Shown here piece after piece: positions 38,015 to 47,054 of a DNA stretch of 64,000 bases. This DNA comes from Streptomyces caelestis (GTDB taxonomy: Bacteria; Actinomycetota; Actinomycetes; Streptomycetales; Streptomycetaceae), in NCBI RefSeq assembly GCF_001279005.1, contig NZ_LGCN01000040.1, positions 62,001 to 126,000 on the forward strand, written 5' to 3'. The translations under genes were made by a program, and so were the position numbers. Below the pieces are notes generated by a model. That model saw only the letters and a program-made list of their open reading frames with translations. It did not search any database and was not told where the DNA came from. Numbering within the stretch: the stretch's first letter is position 1; each line of letters begins with the position of its first letter.

Positions 38015-38620
38015 CTACGGCCGGGCGGGACGGTTCCGCGCGGTGCGCCGGTTGGCCGCGCGCACCCGGCGCGTCCTGCGGACGAGCACGATCAGACCCG
38101 CGACCAGCGTCCCGCCGTAGAGCCACCCGGCCTGGGTGGCGAGGCCCGTCACCATGCCCATCAGCCGGTCGCCGGTGCCGCCGCCGCCCTCGTCGGCGAG
38201 CGGGACCAGCCCCACGGCGAACGCGATCGGCACCACGACGGGCGCGACGAGCAGGTCCCCCTCGCGCACCCACAGCGCGGTCAGCGCGCACACCGGCGGG
38301 AAGAGCACGCCGTACACGGTCTGCGAAGCCCCGAACAGCGCCTCGGTCAGCAGACCGAGGACGAGCATCGTCAGCCCGCAGAACAGGACCGAGCCCAGAC
38401 CGGTGAGCCGCGGGTTGGGCAGCCGCCGGACCGCGGGCGGGGAACCGGGCCGGCCCTCCGGCACCCGGGCGGGCCGGGCGGACCGCGTGGCCCCGCCCCC
38501 CGCCGCCCGTCCCGCCTGCGAAGGCAGCGGCGGCTTGGCCGGTCCGGCCGGGCTGTCACGTCGCGGTCCGTACCGTCCGTACCGTCCGTACCGCGCGGGT
38601 CGCGTCCTGTGTTGCTCCAC
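38015..38620 (-). CDS. DUF6542-type membrane protein
   Basis: A protein of about 201 residues. The first 80 are disordered and Arg/Pro/Gly-rich, with three YGR units encoded by a 9-bp tandem repeat. Four membrane segments follow: GSVLFCGLTMLVLGLLTEAL, YGVLFPPVCALTALWV, LLVAPVVVPIAFAVGLVPL and GGTLVAGLIVLVRR. The tail is basic. The GTG at 38620 sits about 6 bp after a tacgtt box, fitting a leaderless message; an ATG at 38785 would extend it but that part lacks coding character. Function is unknown. Confidence 0.75.
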   Translation of the reverse strand: MEQHRTRPARYGRYGRYGPRRDSPAGPAKPPLPSQAGRAAGGGATRSARPARVPEGRPGSPPAVRRLPNPRLTGLGSVLFCGLTMLVLGLLTEALFGASQTVYGVLFPPVCALTALWVREGDLLVAPVVVPIAFAVGLVPLADEGGGGTGDRLMGMVTGLATQAGWLYGGTLVAGLIVLVRRTRRVRAANRRTARNRPARP

Positions 38621-38802
38621 TGAACCAACGTAGGTCGTTTTATGTGCCGAACGGCCCCTGAGACACGCCGGGGATCGGAGTCCGGCCGGACGTTCGACTG
38701 TGTCGCCGGGGTGCGGGCGGGCACGCCGTAGACTGGTGGATCGGCCCACGCAGCCCCGTCGGCCGGTCCTCGTCCCCATCCTCACGTACGGGAAGTCGCA
38801 AC

Positions 38803-39891
<1,089 letters not shown>

Positions 39892-40080
39892 CGGGTACTC
39901 CATCCCACATCGATGACCTGGAAACGTACAGGTCATACAGGTCATGAGGGAGGGGCCCTGCCTTTCCAGGTCGGGCCCCCGGCTGGTTCCCGCGCTTGCC
40001 CAGGTCCATGGACAGGAAGGGGGCTTTCCTGCCGCGGTGTGCGGTGAAGGGAAGCCACGGAGAGCCGACCGCCTACCGGA

Positions 40081-41400
40081 TCAGCCCTCGTACTCGCCGT
40101 CCTCGTCCCCTGCGCGAGGTGCGGCGGGCCGGCGCCGGCTGTGCGCGGTGTCGCGGAAATGCGGAGGTGTCGTGTCGCTCTCGTTCGTCTCCCGCCGGCC
40201 TTGGCTCCGTTCGCCCGTGTCGGCATCCGGGTCCGCGGCCGCGTTAGTGAACGGCGAACCCCCGGGGTCCGGGAAGCGCGGCGACCAGGGTCCCGTGTGG
40301 TCTCCTTCACTCGAAGGCCCGTCTCCCGGTCCCTCGTCGTCGCCCTCGTCGGGCACCGGGAGAAAAGTCTGCCTGATCTCCTCGGCGGCCTCGTCCAGCC
40401 CTTCCTCTTCCAGGATCCGCACCACACGATGCACAAGCACCGTGTGCCCGTCCGTGTCCGGCTTCAGGCCTGCTGCCACTAGCAACAGGCGCAGCCGATC
40501 CGCGACCCCCACTTCCTCCTCGGGGTCGAACACCCCTCCCTCCTGGCCGTGTCCGTCCCACGATGGGCCCCCGACGGTCGCCTCGCTCCGCGCGCCCACG
40601 TGCGGTACGAGCAGGTGACGGAAGAGCTCGGGCACCTCCTCGTCATTGGCCGCCGCCGCGATCTGGGCGAGCGGGCCGATCATGCCGACCGCCTTCTCGA
40701 TCTCGTTCTCGTGGCGGGCGAGCCACCACACCACCGCGCTGCCCGCGCTCTTGAGTACGTCATCACCGAGGTAGCGTCGCTTGTTGCGCTCGTGCTGACG
40801 CTCGTACTCCCAGACCACCTCGTCCTTGCGAAGGTCGCTCAGCTTCCTCAGGCGTTCGCGGTCGGCGGGGGCGAGGGTCAGCGTCACATCGGCCGCGAGA
40901 GCCTTCACCCGTCCGCTCCGGTCGGGGAGCGGGGCGCTCAGCTCCCCCTCCAGGAGGTACCGCGCGAAGCTCACCCGGCCGGGCTCCTCGTGGCGGACGA
41001 CCTCCAGGGCCCGGCTGACGACCGAGGACACGGCGAGGGCGGGGGAAGCGCCGTCTGACCGGCCGGCGTGGTCGTCGGGGACCGGCCTCCACCACACAGT
41101 GGCGGAGAAGAGGAAGTCGTAGCCGTCTGCCCCGCTCGGCAGCGCCGCGTCGATCACCCGCGTCTCCTGGTACGGCTGCTCCGTCGGTGCCGCGGGCGGC
41201 ACGGGTTCCCTGGGTTCGTACGGGCCTGCCGACGCACGGCCACCGCTGAAGACCGTCATCACGAGCAGCAGGGATCCCGAGGTCGTGACCATGGACATGA
41301 AGCCCCACAGCCATGGCGACCAGTGCAGGAGGTTTCCGAGCACAGCCGGTGTGAGGCCGCAGAGAGCGACGAACAACAGGCTGGGAAAGCGGTGTCTCAT
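40081..41400 (-). CDS. Membrane-anchored protein of unknown family, third gene of the TIR cassette
   Basis: A 439-residue protein. Two hydrophobic segments (FPSLLFVALCGLTPAVLGNL and LWGFMSMVTTSGSLLLVMTV) form a likely N-terminal hairpin. A cytosolic region, about 85-300, contains YDFLFSATVWWRPV, RVSFARYLLEGELSA, ALAADVTLTLAPADRERLRK and YERQHERNKRRYLGDDVL. The strand followed by a charged helix resembles SPFH-type organisation, but this is only a suggestion. The C-terminal 110 residues are acidic and disordered (VPDEGDDEGPGDG). The ATG overlaps the stop of the upstream gene by 4 bp, so it is coupled to the TIR operon. Confidence 0.75.
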   Translation of the reverse strand: MRHRFPSLLFVALCGLTPAVLGNLLHWSPWLWGFMSMVTTSGSLLLVMTVFSGGRASAGPYEPREPVPPAAPTEQPYQETRVIDAALPSGADGYDFLFSATVWWRPVPDDHAGRSDGASPALAVSSVVSRALEVVRHEEPGRVSFARYLLEGELSAPLPDRSGRVKALAADVTLTLAPADRERLRKLSDLRKDEVVWEYERQHERNKRRYLGDDVLKSAGSAVVWWLARHENEIEKAVGMIGPLAQIAAAANDEEVPELFRHLLVPHVGARSEATVGGPSWDGHGQEGGVFDPEEEVGVADRLRLLLVAAGLKPDTDGHTVLVHRVVRILEEEGLDEAAEEIRQTFLPVPDEGDDEGPGDGPSSEGDHTGPWSPRFPDPGGSPFTNAAADPDADTGERSQGRRETNESDTTPPHFRDTAHSRRRPAAPRAGDEDGEYEG

Positions 41401-43382
41401 CGTTCCTCTTCCGTGGTCCGTGGTCTGGTACCCGCACGCTCCGTGTTCTCCGTGCGGGTGTATTGCGCGTGGTCGATGTGCTGCCAGAAGAGGGTGGCGA
41501 CGCCCGCCCGGGACGGGTGGTGCGCGGACCCCGCCCAGCCGCAGGCGATGACGTAGAGGCGGTGGAGAGCGGCCGTGCGGCCGTGCGTTGCCCCGACCAT
41601 CACGCCCAGCGCCATTTCCCGTGTGCTGTCGCCCGCCGCGGCGCTCAGCCAGCTGCTCACCAACAAGTTCCAGAGCCTCGTCGGCGGCTGGGAGAACACC
41701 GTCTCCCAGCCCAGGAACAGGTCCGGCCACGGCGGCGGGTCCGGTGCCCGGTCGCTCCTCAGCAGCTCCGCTAGCAGGCGGAGATGAAGCTCCGCATTGC
41801 GCGGCCCCCGACGCGTCCGGTCCCGCAGACGGTCGATTAGCAGCCGGTAGAGCCGGCGATCGCGGCCGGCGAAGCCGAGAAGTGCCTCCCGGGCCTCGCG
41901 TGCCGCCTCCCCCTTCCGTACGGCGAGGTAGTGAAGCCGTACCATCGCCTGATCCGGGTGCGTCGCGCCGAGGCTCTGCAGGCAGGCGACGGTCAGGACG
42001 CGGGCGAGACCGTCCGACAAGGAGCCGGAACTCACGCACCTGTAAATCCGCTTGCGGAACCATCCTCCGAACCTCTCGTGACTGAGGCCGAGTTCGAGGG
42101 CCGCCACGGCTCGCGGTTCGCAGGACGCCCCGGTCGCACTGTCCGCCCAGCGGACCGCAAGGTCGAAGAGGTGGTCGGGCCGCCCGACGGCCAGAGACCG
42201 CTCACTGAAGCGGACGATGACGTTCACCCGGTCGTCGGTGGTCAGACCGCGCAGCCCGGCGGCATGGCCGATCCAATCCCTGAGATCGTCGCGTACTCCG
42301 GGGAAGTTCGCCCAGAAGTACGTCCGTACCGCGTCGGCATAGGCCAGCCGCTCGAAGTGGAGCCGTCCGTCCGGGTCCCGCTCGATTCCGAGCCCCGCCA
42401 ACCGCTCCCCGAAATCCGTCCGCGCGAGCTCGGTCGTCGCCTCCTCCTCGTGCCTCACCGTCCTCATAAGGTCGTGCCACGCCTCGTAGACGATGTCAGC
42501 GCCGGACTCCTCGAACATTGCCGTCGCGAGCAGCAGGGCACGCTCGGGCGCAGTACGGACCGAGACCACCTGTCGGCCCACCTCACCGGCGCGGTCGGTC
42601 ACCGCGTGCATCGCCTGGTCGAGCCATCCCGCGAAGTCGGCGCCGAACCGGTCACTGTCACGAGCGGCCCTCACCAGCCCCGCGAACCGCGCCAGTTCCC
42701 GCATGGGGGAGCGGTCGCACAGGCGCTGAAGTCCGGAGCCCTCCAGGTCTGCGGGGCGGAAGGCCATCCGGTCCATGCGGAGGTACCGGGTGACGACGGC
42801 GACGCCCCGGGGGCGCCCCAGTGTCACCGTGTGCGGTTCGAGGCCCGGCGCATGGGCGTGCTCCATGCCCGAGGGCAGGACGACGACCATGTGGGCCCCC
42901 GCATCCTGGACCTGTGACCGGCGCACGGCCAGGTGGCGCTGGGCCTTGGCGTACGCCTCTTCGTCGGCGATCCCGGACAGGTCGAGGAGGAAGCGGTCCC
43001 CCTCACCGGGAGCGAGGGGGTTCTCGTCCTTGCCCATGACGGGAAGCTCCTCGAACCGGACTCCCTCCTCTTCGGCGCCCCCGTCCTCACCGACCCCGTG
43101 CAGCAGCATGATCGCCGCGGCGCGGCGGCCGCTGCCGGGCGGAGCCTTCAGCAGCACCACCGATCCGGGCTTCTCCAGGCGGTCGGAGGCGACGCGGTAG
43201 CTCCGCGGCGGAACGAATCGGTCGGCCAGGCGCATCCGGTCCTCGCGGGCGATCCGGAGGGACTCGACCCCTTTTCGGATCATCCAGTCCGTGCCGACGC
43301 CGTAGAAGACGTACTGGTGCCCCTCGCCGTTGTTCACCGGGGCGCGCGGATCGTTGACGGTGACGCGGTCCCGTCCGGTCAT
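41397..43382 (-). CDS. 661-aa protein with degenerate P-loop, second gene of the TIR cassette
   Basis: A large protein with no assigned family. Residues about 9-25 (VNDPRAPVNNGEGHQY) match a motif in the TIR protein. A P-loop-like strand-turn ([20 protein letters not shown], about 75-94) has Arg where Walker A has Lys. RFLLDLSGIADE and AHMVVVLPSG could be the following strands of a P-loop fold. The rest (about 200-640) is helical with repeats, for example ALELGLSHERFGGWFRKRIY and LRLLAELLRSD. This suits a STAND-like or scaffold protein with inactive nucleotide binding. The start overlaps the TIR stop by 4 bp. Confidence 0.7.
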   Translation of the reverse strand: MTGRDRVTVNDPRAPVNNGEGHQYVFYGVGTDWMIRKGVESLRIAREDRMRLADRFVPPRSYRVASDRLEKPGSVVLLKAPPGSGRRAAAIMLLHGVGEDGGAEEEGVRFEELPVMGKDENPLAPGEGDRFLLDLSGIADEEAYAKAQRHLAVRRSQVQDAGAHMVVVLPSGMEHAHAPGLEPHTVTLGRPRGVAVVTRYLRMDRMAFRPADLEGSGLQRLCDRSPMRELARFAGLVRAARDSDRFGADFAGWLDQAMHAVTDRAGEVGRQVVSVRTAPERALLLATAMFEESGADIVYEAWHDLMRTVRHEEEATTELARTDFGERLAGLGIERDPDGRLHFERLAYADAVRTYFWANFPGVRDDLRDWIGHAAGLRGLTTDDRVNVIVRFSERSLAVGRPDHLFDLAVRWADSATGASCEPRAVAALELGLSHERFGGWFRKRIYRCVSSGSLSDGLARVLTVACLQSLGATHPDQAMVRLHYLAVRKGEAAREAREALLGFAGRDRRLYRLLIDRLRDRTRRGPRNAELHLRLLAELLRSDRAPDPPPWPDLFLGWETVFSQPPTRLWNLLVSSWLSAAAGDSTREMALGVMVGATHGRTAALHRLYVIACGWAGSAHHPSRAGVATLFWQHIDHAQYTRTENTERAGTRPRTTEEER

Positions 43383-44170
43383 CGTCCGTCGTCCGAGCGT
43401 CGGCGCTCACGCTCGAAGCGCTGGTGGACCGTACCGCTGTTGTCGCCCGCCGTGAACTGGACCCCGGTGTTGTCGCCCTGGAAGTGGGGAGCGTTGTACT
43501 GGTGGCCCCGACCGGTATTCACGGGACCCTGCGGCTCGTTGACGAAGGTGCCCAGGTCACCGTTGAGGTTTCCGATGCCGCCGCGGACGCGCTGCTCGAC
43601 GTCACGCGTCCGCATCCTGGTATGTCCGGCGGCCCGGTCCGACTTCTTGCGGGAATTCGCCTCCGCTCGCTCCCGCGCCGCACGGGCGTCGCGGTCCTCG
43701 TCGCCCAGCTCCGGCAGCAGCCGGGCGAGGGTGTCGCCGAGCGACGTCAGGTCCGACTCGGCGTTGCGGTGGTCGAACCGCCTGTACTGGCAGTCTGCCA
43801 GTTCTCGCAGGTCTTCCGGGAGGACGGAGGGGTTGATCCGTGTGGCCTTTCCGACGAGCACGGGGATCACCAGGATCCCGCGGTCGAGCGCGGTCTGGAT
43901 CTCACGACGGGTCCAGTCCTGCTCGGCTTCGAGGGCGGGGCGGCCGTCGGCCCCCTGTACCTCCGCCCAACGCGGGCCGATCACGGCGAGAAGTGCCTGG
44001 CACTCCTCCATAGCCCTGATCAGTTCCACCGGGAAACGGCGCCCGGCCTCGATCGAGTTGCTGGCGAAGAAGATCCGCTCGTCGCCGAACCGGCGGGAGA
44101 GCTCTCGCGCGATCATGGTCGCGGCGTTTTCCACGTCACCTGTGCGGTAGTTGACGAAGACATCAGGCAT
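43379..44170 (-). CDS. TIR domain protein with C-terminal shared interaction motif
   Basis: A 263-residue protein. The TIR domain (about 1-155) starts DVFVNYRTGDVENAATMIAR, then FGDERIFFASNSIEAGRRFP and ALLAVIGPRW. The predicted NAD-cleaving Glu is Glu90 in EQDWTRREIQTAL, aligning with the WCxxE of other TIR enzymes. A charged linker (155-195) leads to a Gly/Asn-rich tail (196-250) with VNEPQGPVNTGRGHQY then GDNTGVQFTAGDNSG. The ATG at 44170 has AAGGG upstream. It heads a coupled operon with the next two genes. TIR effectors of this kind act in phage defence by depleting NAD; here that is inference. Confidence 0.9.
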   Translation of the reverse strand: MPDVFVNYRTGDVENAATMIARELSRRFGDERIFFASNSIEAGRRFPVELIRAMEECQALLAVIGPRWAEVQGADGRPALEAEQDWTRREIQTALDRGILVIPVLVGKATRINPSVLPEDLRELADCQYRRFDHRNAESDLTSLGDTLARLLPELGDEDRDARAARERAEANSRKKSDRAAGHTRMRTRDVEQRVRGGIGNLNGDLGTFVNEPQGPVNTGRGHQYNAPHFQGDNTGVQFTAGDNSGTVHQRFERERRRSDDGR

Positions 44171-44268
44171 GAAGGTTCCCTTCGTGAGAGGAGGGCGGAG
44201 GCGCATGGGTATGGGCGCGAGGGCTGCAGACCGGGCTCCGGGACTCTGGCTCATCCGGGGTACGAGGC

Positions 44269-44316
44269 GCCCGACCGCCCGACCGCCCGACCGCCCGACC
44301 GCCCGACCGCCCGACC
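44269..44316. repeat. Six perfect copies of an octamer upstream of the TIR gene
   Basis: Six tandem gcccgacc units, 44269-44316, begin 99 bp before the TIR start codon and end 215 bp after the XRE gene stop. The unit length is not a multiple of three, so copy-number slippage would change promoter spacing, or the frame of an upstream extension of the TIR gene that runs through it. Confidence 0.85.
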
Positions 44317-44531
44317 GCGTGACGGCACGGTGCGTCCACGGAAGGGCGTACGGATGGAGGTGCGCCGTCCGGCGCTTCACTGGTCGCGGGTAGCCCGAGG
44401 AAGGCGGAGCACGGAGCGAGCGTCGGGCGGGGATCAGAAGGTCCCGTCGGGATCGCGGGATCCGGAGGGCCGACCGGGCAGTCCGGCGAGCCGGACGGCT
44501 CGAGGAGCCGGCGTCGGTCCTGGAAGCGGTC

Positions 44532-45776
44532 TCAGTCGTGCGCGGGGGCGAGTACCCGTGCCAGCGCCGGTTGCAGATCGTGTACGGCCCGGCTGCTCCG
44601 GAACCGGGAGAGTTCCCGCGCGAGACGCCGGACGTCGCTGTTCACCGTCGCCGAGGATACGACCGGCATCATCCCCAGGAACTCCCCGGCGATCGTGCAC
44701 GCGTGCTCGGCATCTCCGGAGGCGGCGTGGGCCAAAGCCCTGCGGAAGCCGTACCGGGCGCGGGTGCGCAGCGCGTGCGCTGGAAGGCGGCGGCACTCCC
44801 GGTCGAGGACCTCGGCGGCGGCCTTGGGGCGACCGAGGTCGTAGAGGCACCAGCCGGTCGTCATTGCCGCCGGATCGCTCACGTGGGTGGTGCCGATCAC
44901 AGGCTCGGCGCCGCTGCGGGCGTCGTCGCTGCCGAGCAGTTCCCGCGCCCTGTCGAGACTGCGGAGGCAGTCGTGTTCGTTGCCGATGAGCGCGTGTCCC
45001 TGCGCCTCCCGCTGGGCCGCGAGTCCCCGGATACGCGGCGGGAGCTCGCTGCTCTGGGCCCGCTGGGCCAAGGCGACGGTGCCTGCGGCGTCCCCGTTGT
45101 AGAGCGTGACAAGGGCGCGCCGCACAAGCGCGTAGGAACCGAGGTGCGGATCGCCTCCGGCGTGCGCCAGTTCGACGGCCTCACCTGTCCAGCCGAGGGC
45201 CGCGCCGCTGTCCCCGGCCTCCTGGGCCATCCAGCCGCTGAACTCCGCGAATCGCGACGCGAGCAGGAACCCGCGGGCACGAGTGGCGGACGGGGCGCCG
45301 GCGGCCAGCCCGGTGACCGTGCGCGTCTGCGTCTCCAGCAGGGGAAGCAGGGCCTTCGGCGCGGTGGACTGGCCGAGCTTTCGCAGTTGGTCGAACTGCG
45401 CGCGGAAGGAGGGGAGGAGGGGGTCGGCGGCAGCGGGCGCCTGACTGCCGAGTTTCAGGCCGAGGTCGATCAGCGCCCCCGTACCCGCCGAGAGGACCGC
45501 TCGACGCCCGACGAGCCAGAGGTTCGTGGCGGCGGGGGTTTCGGTGGTGTCCGAGTCGCTCTCGGGGCGGACGGCCAGGCGCTGCAGCTCACCGTTCGCG
45601 CCGAGGAAGGCGTCGCACCGCCGGGCCAGTTCGGGGGATGCGGAACGTTCCCCGCGCTCGACCTTGCTGAGGTGCCCCTTGTCGTAGTTGAGAGCTGCGG
45701 AGAACTCGGTCAGAGTCAGCCCGGCTTCCTGCCGTAAACGGCGAAGTTCCGGGCCGAAACGTAAAGGTGTGCTCAT
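44532..45776 (-). CDS. XRE-family regulator with TPR-like domain
   Basis: A protein of about 414 residues. The N-terminal helix-turn-helix (about 1-65) reads LRRLRQEAGLTLTEFSAALN and KGHLSKVERGERSASPELAR. A GRRAVLSAGTGALID stretch (about 90-105) is common in Streptomyces XRE proteins. The remaining 300 residues are TPR-like helical repeats (ALGWTGEAVELAHAGGD, SLDRARELLGSDDARSG, ALRTRARYGFRRALAHA) that could sense a ligand or partner. The ATG at 45776 has GGGGAGG upstream. It is read toward the TIR cassette, 361 bp before it, and may control it. Confidence 0.85.
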   Translation of the reverse strand: MSTPLRFGPELRRLRQEAGLTLTEFSAALNYDKGHLSKVERGERSASPELARRCDAFLGANGELQRLAVRPESDSDTTETPAATNLWLVGRRAVLSAGTGALIDLGLKLGSQAPAAADPLLPSFRAQFDQLRKLGQSTAPKALLPLLETQTRTVTGLAAGAPSATRARGFLLASRFAEFSGWMAQEAGDSGAALGWTGEAVELAHAGGDPHLGSYALVRRALVTLYNGDAAGTVALAQRAQSSELPPRIRGLAAQREAQGHALIGNEHDCLRSLDRARELLGSDDARSGAEPVIGTTHVSDPAAMTTGWCLYDLGRPKAAAEVLDRECRRLPAHALRTRARYGFRRALAHAASGDAEHACTIAGEFLGMMPVVSSATVNSDVRRLARELSRFRSSRAVHDLQPALARVLAPAHD

Positions 45777-45957
45777 CGTTAGCCTCCCCTTGAACAATGA
45801 TCGTGAGAGTTGTGTGCTTCTGCAGGGAACTTCCGTTCGATATTCGCTGGCCGATACGAAGGCTGACGACGAACACCCGTTGTGACCGCGGCGTTTCGCT
45901 TCGCATCCGAGGGCGAGTCTGGCACGAGGCGCGCCTCAAGAATCGGGGTTCGGCGTG

Positions 45958-46270
45958 GTTGCCCGTTGCCTCTTCTGTCGGGCTGCAGAGGGTGGCAGCG
46001 GGGGAGCGGCCCGGTCGGTGCGTGATGTTGAGCGGGCGGTGCCGGGTGGGCAAGTCACGGCTGGTCGAACAGCTTGCAAAGCGGTCTGGAGCCCCGTTCT
46101 TGTTTTACGCGGCAACCTGCGTGTCCCCTGGAGATGACCTCGGACGGTTCGCCTCGGGACGCCCAGCGTCGAAGCTGCTGATGGTGCGGCTCGTGGCCGC
46201 CACGCGGCCGGAGAGCTGGGATGCCGCGTTCGACAGCGCGGGAGGCCCGCGTACATCCTCGTCACGTAGC
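45958..46270 (+). pseudogene. Remnant of an AAA-type ATPase (DUF234-like)
   Basis: One frame reads GRCVMLSGRCRVGKSRLVEQ then LAKRSGAPFLFYAATCVSPG and DLGRF, later RPESWDAAFDSAGGPR, matching the N-terminal part of the common actinobacterial ATP-binding proteins with a GRRRVGKSRL P-loop. The preceding FCRAAEGG piece, which would be the FVGRAAEL start of that family, lies in a different frame, and everything after about 100 residues is missing. This points to a frameshifted, truncated gene. It suggests repeated turnover in the accessory block. Confidence 0.65.
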
Positions 46271-46322
46271 TCTTGACCACATGGCCGTAGCCGACCTCCT
46301 CGGGGTGCTGGGGCGGCATCGG

Positions 46323-47054
46323 TCACCTCTCCGGGTGCAGGTCGGTACGGTCGATCCAGGTGGGGGCGACGAAGATGTTGTCGCCGGTGGGGGCTTCGGA
46401 GGCTTCCAGCAGGGACCAGGTGCGGGACTCTTCGATCAGGTGCTCCCAGGGCGCGGTCCAGTCAAGTTCCCAGTCCAGGCCGGTGTCGGAGATGCCGTAG
46501 GTGCGGCCGGCGTCCACCCGCCAGAACCGGGAGTAGAGGATCACCTGGGCGTGGTCGGCCAGGTCGTTGATGATCTCGGTGAAGTGGGCCGAGGGCCAGC
46601 CAGGGGCGTCGTCTGCCACGGTGGCGCGTAGGCGCGCGGTGAGCGGCGGGACGACAGGGGTGCGGGCGCTGAGTTCGGTCAGGGCCCAGCGGATGCCGCC
46701 CGGCTCGGTCCAGTCCGGTGGGGTCGCCCGTTCCAGGCAGGCGCGGTAGGCGCGGCGCAGGGGCTCGACGGCTCCATCAATCTCCAGGCTCGCCAGGGCC
46801 GTCGCCGCCCATTCGCGGACGGTCGGGTTGTCGCTGTCCAGCAGGCCGATGAGAGCGGGGCCGCAACGGGGATCGCCCACCTCCTCGAAGACCTCGATGG
46901 CGGTCAGCTGACCGAAGCCGCCGAGGGAAAGCAGGCCGTCGATGACGGCGGGTAGGGCGTCGGCGCCGATCCAGATCAGCTCCGCGCGGGCGTCGTAGGA
47001 CTCGTCTGCCTTGCCGTCGAGCTGCTGGACGAGTGTCTCGATGTGGGAGGTCAT
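46323..47054 (-). CDS. HEAT-repeat protein
   Basis: A 243-residue protein of helical repeats: DARAELIWIGADALPAVIDG, GDPRCGPALIGLLDSDNPTV and REWAATALASLEIDGAVEPL are HEAT units. A C-terminal part (about 150-243) has FTEIINDLADHAQVILYSRF and DWTAPWEHLIEESRTWS, not repeats. The ATG at 47054 (MTSHIETL) overlaps the CPCC gene stop by 4 bp; the longer frame overlaps that gene and is rejected. HEAT proteins bind other proteins. Such small HEAT genes are often found among immunity-type loci, but no toxin gene is adjacent. Confidence 0.75.
   Translation of the reverse strand: MTSHIETLVQQLDGKADESYDARAELIWIGADALPAVIDGLLSLGGFGQLTAIEVFEEVGDPRCGPALIGLLDSDNPTVREWAATALASLEIDGAVEPLRRAYRACLERATPPDWTEPGGIRWALTELSARTPVVPPLTARLRATVADDAPGWPSAHFTEIINDLADHAQVILYSRFWRVDAGRTYGISDTGLDWELDWTAPWEHLIEESRTWSLLEASEAPTGDNIFVAPTWIDRTDLHPER

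Noticed and set aside
42000..42100. Longer N-terminus for the 439-aa membrane protein, up to 42063
   Set aside because: The extension overlaps the 661-aa gene, is low-complexity and would bury the membrane hairpin; the coupled ATG at 41400 is better.
44171..44380. N-terminal extension of the TIR protein through the octamer repeat
   Set aside because: The extension would be Arg/Gly repeats with no conserved sequence, while ATG 44170 has a ribosome site and starts exactly at the TIR fold.
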